From positions 434,001-498,000 of the forward strand of contig NZ_JAFLNH010000004.1 in NCBI RefSeq assembly GCF_018361265.1: a stretch of DNA of 64,000 nucleotides. Reading direction: 5' to 3'. The notes under the pieces were generated by a model, which was given only the letters and a program-made list of their open reading frames with translations, made no database searches and had not been told where the DNA came from. The stretch is from Mycobacterium sp. SM1. Its GTDB lineage: Bacteria; Actinomycetota; Actinomycetes; Mycobacteriales; Mycobacteriaceae. Positions 1 through 9,397 of this stretch are shown here, piece by piece. Positions within the stretch are counted from its first letter, which is position 1. The number at the start of each line of letters is the position of its first letter. Made by a program: the position numbers and the translations under genes.

Positions 1-2753
1 AGCGCGGCGATGGACGGGGTCATGAACGCGCGCACGATCAGCGTGTCGAAAAGCAGACCCAGTGCGATGGTCGTCCCAATCTGGCCGAGAACCCGTAGAT
101 CGGCGAACACGAACGAGGCCATGGTGGCCGCGAAAACCAGGCCGGCGGAAGTGACCACCGATCCGCTGCCCGCGATGGCGCGGACGATTCCGGTATTGAG
201 TCCCGCGTGGATCTCCTCTTTGAACCGGGAGATGAGCAAAAGGTTGTAGTCCGATCCCACCGCCAACAGCAAAATGACTGCCAGCGCCAGCACGATCCAG
301 TACAACTGAATGCCGAGAATGTCCTGCCAAAGCAGCACCGACAACCCGAATGAGGCGCCCAGCGACAGCGCCACCGTACCGACAATGACGAACGCGGCGA
401 TCAGGCTTCGGGTGATGAACAGCATGATCAAGAAAATCAGGCTGAGCGCCGCTAGTGCTGCGATCAAAAGGTCATACGTAGCGCCTTGCTGGATGTCCTT
501 GTAGGTCGCGGCGGTACCGGAGAGGTAGATGTGCGAGCCGGCCAAGATGGTGCCCTTGACCGCATCCTTGGCCGCGTTTCTGATCTGGTCGATGCTGGCG
601 ATGCCTGCAGGTGTGGCGGGATCACCCTCGTGGGTGATGATCATCTGGGTGGCTTTGCCATCCGGTGAAAAGAACAGATTCAGACCCCGTTTGAACTCGG
701 GGTTGTCGAAAGCCTCGGGTGGCAGGTAAAACGAATCGTCGATCTTGGCGGTGTCAAAAGCCTGGCCCAGCGCGGTCGCGTTATCGCTGTTGGCGCGCGA
801 TTCGGCGTTGATCCCGGAGTTGGTGGCGTAGTTGGACAACGTGAGTCTTAGGTTTTTCTCTTGATCGGCAATCTGTGGCGGTAGCAGCGTCACCAGTTTC
901 TGCTGGCCAGCATCTAATTTGTCCAGGCTCGCTGTCAGTTTCGTGAATATTTCGGAGAGCTGGTCGATGCCGTCGATGGCATTGAATAAGTCTCTGAACA
1001 CCGAGCAGGCCGGGATATCATAGCAATGTTTTTCCCAGTAGAAGTAGCTGCGAATCGGCCGGAAAAAGTCGTCGAAGTTCGCGATTTCGTCGCGCAGTTC
1101 GTTGATGATAGCGATGGTGTCGTGAAAGCTCTGTGTCTCTTCTTTTGTCGACGCGGCGAGGTCCTTTTGCAAAGAGTATTGTCGCTTCAAAATGCTCAGT
1201 GTGTCGAGTAACTGGTCGGCCTGCTTCAGCAGGTCGTCCGCGCGGTCTTTCTGGTATTGCAGGTTCTCGATATTGCCGACGTTTCCCGCGCTGATCTGAA
1301 ACGGTATCGAGGTGTGCACAATAGGGGTTCCCTGAGGCCTGGTAAGCGCCTGCACTTTCTGGACTCCAGGCAGGTGAAAGACGGCTTTCGCAATTCGGTC
1401 GACGACGAGCATGTCGGCTGGGTTGCGCATATCGTGATCCGCCTCGACCATCAGCACTTCGGGATTGAGCCGTGCTGTGCCGAAATGCCGCTGGGCGGCC
1501 GCATAGCCTTGGTTGGCCGGCGAATCGGCGGGCATGTAGGTGCGGGCGTCGTAGCTCGTGGTGTAGCCCGGTAAGGCCAGCAGACCGATCAGCGCAATCG
1601 CGACCGTCGCCACCAGAATGGGTCCTGGCCAGCGCACGATGGCGGTGCCGATGCGCCGCCAGCCGCGGGTGCGCATCGCGCGTTTGGGGTCGAACAGTCC
1701 GAAGTGGCGGCCGACGCTCAGCACGGCCGGCGCCAGGGTCAGCGCTGCTGCCAACGCGACAAGCACGCCGATCGCCGCAGGGATGCCCAGGCTCTGGAAG
1801 TACGGAAGCCTAGTGAAGTGCAGGCAGAATACCGCGCCGGCGACCGTCAGGCCCGAGCCCAAGATGACGTGCGCGGTCCCCCGGTACATCGTGTAGAAGG
1901 CCGCCTGACGATCCTGCCCGATATAGCGCGCTTCGTGGTAGCGGCCGAGGATGAAGATCGCGTAGTCCGTGCCGGCGGCGATCACGAGTAATGTCAACAG
2001 ATTTGTTGAGTATGTCGACAGCCCGATGACGCCGGCGTTCGCCAGCAGCGCTACGACTCCGCGGGACGCGGTCAACTCGATCATCACCGTGAAAAGCACA
2101 AGGACCGCGGTGACCAAAGATCGGTAGACGGAAAATAACATGATGATGATCACCGCGATCGTGAGCAGCGTGACCTTGAGGGTGCCTTTGCTGCCGACTT
2201 CGAATTGGTCAGTGACCAGCGGGGTAGCGCCGGTGACATACACCTTGACCCCTGGCGGGGGAGACGAGTGGGCCACGATATTGCGCACCGAATCCACGGA
2301 CTGGTTGGACAGCGACTGGCCCTGGTTCCCGGCGAGGTTGACCTGCACCAATGCGGCTTTGCCGTCATTGCTCTGGGAGCCCGAGGCAGTCAGCGGATCC
2401 CCCCAGAAATCCTGGATGTGCTGGACATGCTTGGTGTCCTGGGCAAGCTTGCGCATCAGACCGTCGTAGTAGTGGTGCGCGTCGTCGGCGAGCGGCCGGT
2501 CGCCCTCCAACACGATCATGGCCACGCTATCGGAATCGAACTGTTTGAAGACTTTGCCGATGCGTTTACTGGCCTTAAGCGCCGGCGCATCCTGCGGGCT
2601 TTGCGACACGTTGTGCGCTTGGGCCACTGTTTCCAATTGCGGCACATAGACATTCGTGACTACCGCTAGGCAAAGCCAGAATGCCGCGATCGGCACCGAA
2701 AACCGCAGCAGCAGCCTCGGCACCGAAAACCGTGGCGCATCATGCTCGGTCAT
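1..2753 (-). CDS. MmpL-family RND transporter, C-terminus beyond window
   Basis: Large inner-membrane lipid/siderophore exporter of the mycobacterial MmpL (RND) family. Reading the minus strand from an ATG at 2753 gives an uninterrupted frame to base 1 (about 917 residues). It starts with a basic N-terminus and a first membrane segment, then a periplasmic loop, then a block of membrane helices with the family-typical AAGTDYAIF segment, a second long periplasmic loop, and a second helix block with AVGSDYNLLL. The C-terminal end is outside the window. The start codon overlaps the mmpS stop (ATGA), so the two are translationally coupled. With mmpS and the divergent TetR gene the arrangement resembles M. 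tuberculosis mmpS4-mmpL4/Rv0452, but the exact paralogue cannot be fixed by eye. Confidence 0.93.
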   Translation of the reverse strand, partial: MTEHDAPRFSVPRLLLRFSVPIAAFWLCLAVVTNVYVPQLETVAQAHNVSQSPQDAPALKASKRIGKVFKQFDSDSVAMIVLEGDRPLADDAHHYYDGLMRKLAQDTKHVQHIQDFWGDPLTASGSQSNDGKAALVQVNLAGNQGQSLSNQSVDSVRNIVAHSSPPPGVKVYVTGATPLVTDQFEVGSKGTLKVTLLTIAVIIIMLFSVYRSLVTAVLVLFTVMIELTASRGVVALLANAGVIGLSTYSTNLLTLLVIAAGTDYAIFILGRYHEARYIGQDRQAAFYTMYRGTAHVILGSGLTVAGAVFCLHFTRLPYFQSLGIPAAIGVLVALAAALTLAPAVLSVGRHFGLFDPKRAMRTRGWRRIGTAIVRWPGPILVATVAIALIGLLALPGYTTSYDARTYMPADSPANQGYAAAQRHFGTARLNPEVLMVEADHDMRNPADMLVVDRIAKAVFHLPGVQKVQALTRPQGTPIVHTSIPFQISAGNVGNIENLQYQKDRADDLLKQADQLLDTLSILKRQYSLQKDLAASTKEETQSFHDTIAIINELRDEIANFDDFFRPIRSYFYWEKHCYDIPACSVFRDLFNAIDGIDQLSEIFTKLTASLDKLDAGQQKLVTLLPPQIADQEKNLRLTLSNYATNSGINAESRANSDNATALGQAFDTAKIDDSFYLPPEAFDNPEFKRGLNLFFSPDGKATQMIITHEGDPATPAGIASIDQIRNAAKDAVKGTILAGSHIYLSGTAATYKDIQQGATYDLLIAALAALSLIFLIMLFITRSLIAAFVIVGTVALSLGASFGLSVLLWQDILGIQLYWIVLALAVILLLAVGSDYNLLLISRFKEEIHAGLNTGIVRAIAGSGSVVTSAGLVFAATMASFVFADLRVLGQIGTTIALGLLFDTLIVRAFMTPSIAA

Positions 2754-3193
2754 GCGGACTTCACCAAGCAAAACGTGTAGGCGTTCACGGTGTTAACGAT
2801 CCTTTCATCTTTGACCTCGCCGTCCACGGTGATGCGACAGCCAAGCGAGTCGCTGTTACCTTGCGCCACAACGTTGGTGAAGGCCCCCGGTTGTGTCGTG
2901 ACCATCTCCATCGTCCACGGCAGGTGTGCGTTCATGACCTTCTGTGGCTGCACGTTGATGTCGAGGTAGTTGATGGTCGCCACTGTTCCCGGGTTGCCCC
3001 ACACCTCAAGGACGATGTGCTTTGGGTTGAAGTTGACGTCGTTGCCGATCGGGCCGGGGGTCGACGTTTCGTCCTTCGAGCCGAAGATGCCGTGCAGCCG
3101 ATAGACACCCGAGCCCGCGGCGGCGACCACGACCACCGCGACCAGAACTATCCAGCCTCGCTGGAGGAGCTGGCCGATCGAAAACCTGTTCAT
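2750..3193 (-). CDS. MmpS-family accessory membrane protein
   Basis: Small partner of the MmpL exporter, 147 residues, the usual size of MmpS proteins. It has a short cytoplasmic N-terminus, one hydrophobic anchor (about residues 13-28, rich in Val/Ala), and a periplasmic beta-rich domain with two cysteines (CRITVDGE and TFCLVKSA) that could form a disulphide. It lies immediately upstream of mmpL with an overlapping stop/start and is transcribed away from the TetR gene. MmpS proteins support export of lipids or siderophores, and MmpS4/S5 act in siderophore export. Which cargo applies here is inference. Confidence 0.9.
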   Translation of the reverse strand: MNRFSIGQLLQRGWIVLVAVVVVAAAGSGVYRLHGIFGSKDETSTPGPIGNDVNFNPKHIVLEVWGNPGTVATINYLDINVQPQKVMNAHLPWTMEMVTTQPGAFTNVVAQGNSDSLGCRITVDGEVKDERIVNTVNAYTFCLVKSA

Positions 3194-3296
3194 TGCATCC
3201 CGTGTGGCTCAGCTGGGCGGCGGCAGCATTGTGATCAAGCACCTTCTCACCGCGTTAGCCTAGTATGGTATAATTAGTAATTGCAAATTGTTCCTA
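3194..3296. promoter_or_regulatory. divergent promoter/operator region, mmpS and tetR
   Basis: The spacer between the divergent mmpS and tetR genes is markedly AT-rich towards the tetR side. A perfect TATAAT hexamer lies at 3269-3274, about 23 bases before the chosen tetR ATG. Short inverted elements (ATTAG at 3273-3277, CTAAT at 3294-3298) flank the next bases, as expected for a TetR operator overlapping its own promoter. Operator function is inference. Confidence 0.45.
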
Positions 3297-4163
3297 ATGT
3301 CAGAAAGCCAATGTCAGAAAGTGTGTGGCATGACCGCGACGTCATCCGGGCTCGACAGCCAGTGTGCTGCTGACAAGCTCCCGGTCGCCGAGGAACTAGT
3401 GCAAGCCGCGTTGAGGGCCGCCGAAAAGCGAGGCAAGGACGTAGCCGACGTGCCGGTGCTCGCGATCGCGCGTGAAGCTGGGATTTCCCGTAGCACGCTG
3501 CTGCGTCGCCTCAGCGGCACGCGGGCAGCGTTAGACGAGGCCGTCCGCGCCGCCGGTGTGGATCCGGGAGGACAGGTGCCGGTGCGGACGCGGGCGTTGA
3601 ACGCGGCGGCCGCGTTGATCAGCGAATCCGGGCTAGCGGCAGCCACATTGGAGGCGATCGCCACGCGCGCCGACTGCTCGGTGCACAGTCTCTACATGGC
3701 ATTCGGCAGCCGTGATGAGCTGTTGCGGAGTGTGTTCGAACGTTACAGCCCTATTCCTGATTTGGAGGACGCTCTCGACAGCGCCACCGACGATCTGACG
3801 GCTACGGTGCAGTACATCTATCAAGCGCTGGCGACAGCGCTGATCCGCGAACCCCGGGTAGGGCCCGCAGTTCTCGCTGAAGCGTTCGCCCGTCCCGACA
3901 GCCCGGCCGTACAGACGCTGACCCAACACGCCGCTCCGCGGATGCTGGGTGTAATCGGGGTATGGCTGACCACGCAAGTGCAAAAGGGGCGTATACGTGA
4001 TCTGCCTATTCCGTTGCTAATTCAGCAATTGATGGGCCCGATGGTGATTCACATGCTAGCCCGGCCAGCCCTGGCTACTGTCGATGTGGTCGAGCTGCCT
4101 GACATGGATACCGTGTGCACGGCGTTCGCCGCAAATTTCGTGCGGGCCGTGGCTGCCGAATAA
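3297..4163 (+). CDS. TetR-family transcriptional regulator
   Basis: Probable repressor of the divergent mmpS-mmpL pair. The protein (288 residues from ATG 3297) contains a helix-turn-helix near residues 45-70 (IAREAGISRSTLLRRL) and a second, more canonical TetR N-terminal domain around residues 90-140 (ALNAAAALISESG...TLEAIATRADCSVHSLYMAFGSRDELL), followed by an all-helical ligand-binding domain. The tandem HTH arrangement makes it longer than the usual 190-230 residues. Starts are ambiguous: TTG 3288, ATG 3297 and ATG 3330 are all in frame. The first ATG lies in a short tandem repeat. The pairing with mmpS/L recalls Rv0452 beside mmpS4-mmpL4. Confidence 0.88.
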   Translation: MSESQCQKVCGMTATSSGLDSQCAADKLPVAEELVQAALRAAEKRGKDVADVPVLAIAREAGISRSTLLRRLSGTRAALDEAVRAAGVDPGGQVPVRTRALNAAAALISESGLAAATLEAIATRADCSVHSLYMAFGSRDELLRSVFERYSPIPDLEDALDSATDDLTATVQYIYQALATALIREPRVGPAVLAEAFARPDSPAVQTLTQHAAPRMLGVIGVWLTTQVQKGRIRDLPIPLLIQQLMGPMVIHMLARPALATVDVVELPDMDTVCTAFAANFVRAVAAE

Positions 4164-4399
4164 CGTCTAGCCGCCGTCAGCCGGCGCTTTCAGTTTTTCG
4201 TCAATCTGGTCAGACGATGGCGACACAGCGAAGCGGTTCGCTCATAGTCACTGCTGAAACGATCAATCAATTCACATACTGATGTGCCCAGTCGTGGCCG
4301 TCGTCGAAACAATGCCGACTTAGCCTTACGGACACAGCACAATTGGTATTCCGTCGATGGGTACGGGCTTGCCGTCGTTGCCATCTGAATGCGCCTGGG

Positions 4400-4954
4400 T
4401 CAATTGGCAGCCTCGATCGCCGCGACTCTCGCGGAAGCCTCGGGCTCGCAAAAGCGTTGAAGATCGACCTTGCCGGCGGCAAGCAGATCATCGATGCGGC
4501 GCTTTAGGTCACCTGAGGCGCCCGGGCACGAAGTTTGGGCAAGGTCTCGATGCACCGCCAGGGTGTTACTCGCAACTGCCGAGTTCTGGGCAGCCCACGC
4601 GAACGCAAGTGCTACGGCGTGAAGCTGTGCCTCCGGCACAGTCTCTCTGTCGAAGACCCCTTCGCACAGCACGAGGAAATGGCCTGTGGTGTCGTAGTCC
4701 GTTGCAGTGTCGCCGGCGATCTCTGTGCTGCGTAGTTCGTAGATGTTGCCGTTGCGATCGACGCCGACGTGATAGGCGATGTCGATCCAGCCGTGCTGGT
4801 CTTGGTGATACTGCTGGTCCAGTCGCAAATGTGCTGGGGCGTTGCGGTTCTCGCCGAGGGCGATAGTCTCGTGGTGAAGGGTCATCCGGGTGATGGTGTG
4901 GCGCTCACCTCCTGGGCGCTCAGGGCGCGCCCCCCAAGCGTCGCGACATATCAA
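4400..4954 (-). CDS. peptidoglycan-recognition (amidase_2) protein, 5' end cut by IS
   Basis: N-acetylmuramoyl-L-alanine amidase/PGRP-fold protein. The reading shows the family order: an entry motif DAWGARP near the start, the first zinc ligand region LHHET, IAYHVGVDRNGNIYE, and the last ligands in AVHRD and SCPG. All expected zinc ligands (His, His, Cys) are therefore present. The frame begins only about six codons upstream of a weak TTG start and then meets a stop inside the terminal repeat of the adjacent IS element. There is no signal peptide. The most economical reading is that an insertion removed the native 5' end and promoter, leaving a catalytic domain that may not be expressed or secreted. 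Confidence 0.75.
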   Translation of the reverse strand: MICRDAWGARPERPGGERHTITRMTLHHETIALGENRNAPAHLRLDQQYHQDQHGWIDIAYHVGVDRNGNIYELRSTEIAGDTATDYDTTGHFLVLCEGVFDRETVPEAQLHAVALAFAWAAQNSAVASNTLAVHRDLAQTSCPGASGDLKRRIDDLLAAGKVDLQRFCEPEASARVAAIEAAN

Positions 4955-4968
4955 CTCAGACCCTGATT

Positions 4969-6700
4969 TTTCAGCCGGCTATGGATTGAGGGCCGCGTCG
5001 TAGCGCGGAAGTGCCCTTCCTGCAAGGGATAATCGTGTTTGTGGAAGGCGACGATGATCCCAGAGAAAGGGCACCCGTGTGGTGAATGCTACCGGTTTGT
5101 TGTTCGATGTCGATGATGTGGTGCTGGCGAGTCCGAAACACCCGGTGCCGCACCCGCTGATCAGCGCGGGCGAGGATGATCTGACGCCGGTGGCGGGGGT
5201 GGCGTTGTGGGGTCCGCTGCTGGACCGGCTGGGTGTGGTCGGCGAGGCCGATCGGCGGGGGTTGCGTCTGATCGGGCCGGGCGGCTATAGCGGTGGGCAG
5301 TGTTATCGGGCGTTGACCGAGACGCTGCTGGCCGGTGGGGACTTCTTGAGTGATCGGGTGTTGCTGGCCGACCCGGCGACCACGGTGCTGCGCGGGACCA
5401 ACCCGTTGCCGTCGGTGCCCACGTTGTGGCGGTGTGTGGCGGGCGCGGATTTGGGTCAGGTGGCCAAGGCCGGCGCGGTCAACCGGGTGATGCTGCGCCG
5501 AGCCTGGGCTGCTGGCGGCACCCGAGGGCGACCGGCTGACCATCGACCCCGATGCCACCCGGGTGGCGACCTACGGGGCGGGCAAGCAAGGCAGCGCATT
5601 CTCGCGCGCCGGGCAGACCGCGCTCTCCCCGCTGGTGGGCGTGTGCGGCGAGACCGGAGACGTGCTCGCACTGCGCGACCGCGGCGGCGCAGCCAACGAC
5701 GGGCGGGCGATGGGCAGCTTCATCGACGAGTGCGTGAGCGCGATCCCGGCCGGTTGCCGCGATACCTACCGGTTGTGGCCGCGGGTCGACTCGGCCGGCT
5801 ACCAGCAGCAGGTGATCGAGGCCGCCGAACGCCACGGCGCGGACTACTCGGTCACGGTCAAACAGTACAAGCCGCTCGCGGCCGTGATCCACGCGCTGGC
5901 CACCGACCCGCACACCGTATGGGCCCCGGCAAAAGGGCAGGAGACCGACAAGGGCAGCCAGATCGCCGAGACCACCACCACGGTGCTGGGACGGCGTGTG
6001 CGGCTGATCGTGCGCCGCCAACCCAAACAGCCCGGTGAGCAGCTGGCCTTCGATGACCTGGATGGCTGGCGGCTGCACGCGATCATCACCAACGTGCCCG
6101 CCGAGCGGATGAGCGCCGCCGAGGTCGCCGCGCATCACCGGCTGCGCGGCGGCATCCCCGAAGACACCATCCGGGCGCTCAAAAACGACTTCGGGATGAT
6201 CCACGCCCCGGTGCAATCGTTCTTCGGTAACTGGCTGTACTGGCAGGCCGCCGCGCTGGCCCACAACATCGGGTGCTGGTTGCGCGCCCTGGCGTTGCCC
6301 CGCGCGGTGCGTCGAGCGCGGGGAAAACGACTACGCCTGGCATTTCTCAACGTCGCCGCCCGGCTGGTGCGTCACGGCCGACGCCTGCACCTGCGTTTTG
6401 CTGCCGCCTACCCCCACGTGGAGGCGTTCGCCACCGCGCTACCACGCATCCGGGCGCTACCGGCCTTCGGTTGACCGCCGCGAACCGGCCCGTCAACGCA
6501 CACCTCGCACCCCATCTTCAACCCTCCACCGCCACAACGCGATCGACTTATCCCTAAAACCGGTCACCACAGCCCCGCGGCCGTGCCCACCCCCAATTAC
6601 GCCATCACCCAACAGCTTCCAACCCCCATCAGCGCATCCCAACAGCGCAGCCACCACCGCCCCGGCCACCGAAAACAAGATCATCACAGGCCGGCTGAAA
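4969..6700. mobile_element. IS1380-type insertion sequence
   Basis: About 1.73 kb bounded by an 11-base inverted repeat (TTTCAGCCGGC at 4969-4979, its complement at 6690-6700) around one transposase gene. The exact ends were judged by eye and could differ by some bases. No clear target duplication was found. The left end lies directly at the truncated amidase gene and the right end lies about 20 bases from the next element. An 8-base inverted repeat (GTGCCCTT 5011-5018, AAGGGCAC 5067-5074) precedes the transposase start and could form a hairpin in the leader. Confidence 0.6.
5079..6474 (+). pseudogene. IS1380-family transposase, frameshifted
   Basis: DDE transposase of the IS1380 group, read in two frames. 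The N-terminal part (5079 to about 5500: GLLFDVDDVV, PLISAGEDDL, VPTLWRC) continues only if the reading moves +1 near 5490-5510. After that the second frame gives DPDATRVATYGAGKQGSAFSR, a family signature region, and continues through AAHHRLRGGIPEDTIRALKNDFG, containing the late acidic residue, to a stop at 6474. Family members normally have one uninterrupted frame of about 450-480 residues. The break is therefore either an inactivating indel or a sequencing error. GTG 5079 or 5082 is the likely start. Confidence 0.75.
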
Positions 6701-6748
6701 CTCAAAAGCCGCGACGGTTGGGCTTGACCCCGTTTGGTGGACACAGGG

Positions 6749-7628
6749 TCAGGCGGCTTGTGCCGTCTGAGTGAGTCGGTTCTCGAACTCGACGGGGCAA
6801 ATCATACCCAGGGATGAGTGGCGCCTGCGTCGGTTGTAGACCCGCTCGATCCAATCGCCGACGGCGAGTTTGGCGGCGGCTTTGGTGGGCCACACGTAGC
6901 GGTCGTAGAACTCGACTTTCAGTGTCGCCCAGAATGATTCCTGCTGGGCGTTGTCCCAACACACCCCTGTACGGCCCACCGAGCGGGCCAGGTTGTGCTC
7001 GCGGGCCAACCGCGCCAGCTGCGCTGAGGTGTACTGGCAGCCGCGATCAGCGTGCACCACAACCTGCTGGGGCGGGCTCGCCGCGCATCGCCACGGCCAT
7101 CTCCAAAGCGCCCTGGACCAGATCGGTGTGCAGGCAATCGTCGATGGCCCAGCCGATCACCTTTCGTGAGCAGCCATCGCGCACGGCACACAAATACAGC
7201 CAGCCCTCACCCGTGCCCAAATAGGTGATGTCGCTGGTCCACACCCGGTTGAGTATCCCGGTGTCGAAACGGCGCGTGAGCGGGTCTTTGGGCACCGCGG
7301 CAGCCAGGTCAACCACCGTGGTCGCCGGCGCGAACCGGCGGGGGCTGATCCCGGCCAAACCCCGCCGGCGCAGCGAGGCCGCCACCGTTTTCCGTGACAC
7401 CGTCTCACCGTCGTCGCCTAGATCGGCCAGGATGCGTGGGGCGCCGGACACACCGTCAAAGGCCGCGTGAAACGTCGCGACCTTGGCGTCCAGCTCGGCG
7501 CGGCGCTGCTGCGCCGGGGTCGGCCCACTATCACGGGATGTGCGCCACTTGTAGTACCCCGAGCGCGACACCTCCAGCAGCTCGCGCATCCGCTTGATCG
7601 GGTCGGTGGCCTGCTGCGCCTCGATCAC
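6749..7628 (-). pseudogene. IS3-family transposase OrfB, frameshifted
   Basis: Integrase-core DDE transposase. The first part (7628 down to about 7060) begins with the HTH_21-like stretch PIKRMRELLEVSRSGYYKWR and carries the first catalytic Asp in WTSDITYLG. The second part, in another frame to 6749, carries the second Asp in VHADRGCQYTS and the Glu in AQQESFWATLK, and ends with RRHSSLGMICPVEFE. The frames meet near 7050-7070, where a single-base indel is needed, so the intact protein cannot be made without a second frameshift. The normal IS3 frameshift is at the orfA/orfB junction and is separate from this break. Confidence 0.8.
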
Positions 7629-7639
7629 CCGGTAGGCTG

Positions 7640-7939
7640 CTACCGGTGGTGTTCGGAGACGAAGAAGGCCGCGGCTTTTTTCAGAAACTCACGGTCCACA
7701 CGTAATTCAGCGTTTTCGCGGCGCAGACGCTCCAGCTCTGCGCGTTCATCAGCATCTAACACCGCGCCAGTATCACCAGCCGATAGGGCTCGGCGTTGGA
7801 GGCGAACCCAACGCCCCAGCACTTGTTCACCAACACCGATCTCGGCGGCCACATGAGCCACCGGCCGGCCGGTCTCAATCACCAGGCGGGCAGCCTGCTC
7901 CCGAAACTCCGGGGTGTACTTACGACGCTTGCCCGACAT
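7640..7939 (-). CDS. IS3-family transposase OrfA (HTH protein)
   Basis: 99-residue OrfA. It has an N-terminal HTH region (KYTPEFREQAARLVIETGRPVAHVAAEIG) that would bind the terminal repeats, and a leucine-zipper-like segment (ELERLRRENAELRVDREFLKKA). It is complete and the usual length. Near its 3' end the minus strand reads A6G, which would allow a -1 shift into orfB to make the OrfAB transposase. Because orfB has a later break, only OrfA and truncated products are expected. Confidence 0.88.
   Translation of the reverse strand: MSGKRRKYTPEFREQAARLVIETGRPVAHVAAEIGVGEQVLGRWVRLQRRALSAGDTGAVLDADERAELERLRRENAELRVDREFLKKAAAFFVSEHHR
7675..7681 (-). promoter_or_regulatory. A6G programmed -1 frameshift site
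   Basis: Six T residues followed on the minus-strand reading by G (minus strand AAAAAAG) lie in the last codons of orfA. A -1 slip here joins orfA to the open frame leading into orfB (…AAYRVIEAQQATDP). This motif and position are standard for IS3 elements. Use here is inferred from the family. Confidence 0.7.
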
Positions 7940-8298
7940 GCGGACATCCTTCCCGCGGGACCAGCAGTCCCACCAGTCAGGTGTCCACCATCAGGGGTCA
8001 ACCCCAACGGTAGCAAGTGAACCTGTCAGCGCTACCGCATAAGATCATGAACGCAAGCGAGCGGCATCTACGCCAGGCCACTTTTACACCGCTCCTCAGA
8101 CGCCACCCAACGACGACCCGGTAGAGGGCACGCGGCGTCACCGAGTCGGGATTCCGCTTCGCCGGCCAGCCCGGAATAAGCCCGGAATAACTTTCGACCT
8201 GCGGTCTGGTGGCCACGGTCCTTCCGGCAGGGTGGTCTTCGTAGCGTGCGTTTACTTCAGCCCGGCCATACGAGCCATACGCCGGGTCAACTCCGACC

Positions 8299-8600
8299 GT
8301 GCGAGTGCGTGAACTATCTCGTAGCGCACGACGCACCAACGATCGCATCGACGCGGCCGGAGCGGTTGGTGTGGCCGCGGCGCAAGGCGATGCCCGCTCG
8401 GTAATGACCGAGGATCACGTCTGTCGACGGCTTCGCATTACTCGACGAGCGGCGAAACAGCCTATCGCAGAACACAACCCGCGCTGTTACCCACCTGCAC
8501 CGGTTGGTCCAGCAGCTGCTGGCTGGCGGTGCCCGCCCATCTGGCCGCCGCCGAGCAGGTACTTCCTCGTCGGCCTCCCATGTGAGCAGGAGAAGGCGGG
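8299..8600 (+). pseudogene. IS110-family transposase remnant
   Basis: Within the otherwise gene-free stretch 8009-8781, the plus strand shows scattered IS110 signatures in shifting frames. A TNDRIDA motif (8335-8355) corresponds to the conserved KTDRIDA. Downstream, in another frame, there is a readable LLDERR, then a stretch equivalent to SQNTTRAVTHLHRLVQQLL (about 8440-8520), typical of the central helical region. No start, no catalytic N-terminal domain and no intact frame remain. Elsewhere in the stretch there is only a small tandem repeat (AGCCCGGAATA twice, about 8169-8191) and nothing else recognisable. Confidence 0.55.
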
Positions 8601-8781
8601 CCTCCTTCGACAAGTGTTGCGGGTGGCGGACACCGGCATCGAAGACGGCCAGCCTTCATCGGCAGAGCCACACGGGGCGAGGAATCTCGATGAGCGCCAG
8701 TGGGGAATTTCGGTGAGCGGGGTGAGCTGTACCGTGTGTCGGCAACGAAGGGGAAACCAAGGGGCAACCAAGGAGGTACTG

Positions 8782-9210
8782 ATGACCACATCGGCGCAGG
8801 CGGTCACTCGCACGCGTATGTTCGCCCGCGTATTGGGTCCGTTCTTCGCAATCGTTCCCACCACCGTTGCGCTTCGCGGCTCGTATATGCAGGTTCTGTT
8901 CACCGAATTTCAGGCTAACCCGATGTGGCCATGGCTCTACGGCGCCATTCTGTTGTTGTTCGGCCTGGTCGTCATCGCATTCCACCAGTACTGGCGCAGC
9001 CTCGCGGCGATCATTGTGTCTGCTGTGGGCTGGTTTCTCGTGGTACGCGGGCTGCTGCTGCTAACCGTTCCCCGGGTCTACAGCGCGGCCGGCAACGCCG
9101 TCTACCGGTCGGGTGCGACGGCGGTGATATGGGTGCTATTCGCCGGGCTGGCCCTGGCCGGGCTCTACTTGACCTACGTTGGGTGGCGGCCGGAACGACG
9201 CGCGGGGTGA
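8782..9210 (+). CDS. small integral membrane protein, unknown function
   Basis: 142-residue protein with four predicted hydrophobic segments: residues about 13-31, 46-66, 70-92 and 108-130. A strong ribosome site AGGAGG (8771-8776) sits five bases before ATG 8782, which fixes this start against the longer open frame that continues upstream through the IS110 scar. There is no recognised domain. The gene converges with qcrB. Its C-terminus (WRPERRAG) is basic and would lie on the cytoplasmic side if the positive-inside rule holds. Confidence 0.75.
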   Translation: MTTSAQAVTRTRMFARVLGPFFAIVPTTVALRGSYMQVLFTEFQANPMWPWLYGAILLLFGLVVIAFHQYWRSLAAIIVSAVGWFLVVRGLLLLTVPRVYSAAGNAVYRSGATAVIWVLFAGLALAGLYLTYVGWRPERRAG

Positions 9211-9397
9211 CTACGACTGCCGGTGGCCCGCGCCCGCGGATGATGATGAGCTGGCAGGCTGCCTCGCTCACCGCCGATCACATCACCGGTAGATCCACGG
9301 ATTCAGGCTTAGCCACCCGCAATCCATCGCGCCAGCCCCGACGGGGTGATCTGCGGCGGGCCGGGCCGAAACAGCAACCGTGACGCTTTCGCGTGCT

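Larger units (their letters stand above)
6717..8008. mobile_element. IS3-family insertion sequence
   Basis: Element of about 1.29 kb with imperfect terminal inverted repeats. The left end has GTTGGGCTTGACCCC (from 6717), the right end read inward has GTTGGGGTTGACCCC (from 8008), and TGGTGGACAC follows at both ends after a short variable stretch. If the ends are taken at the TGACCCC motif the element is about 6725-8000. It carries orfA and orfB on the minus strand with an A6G slippery site between them, the typical IS3 layout. It sits directly against the right end of the IS1380-type element. Confidence 0.8.
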
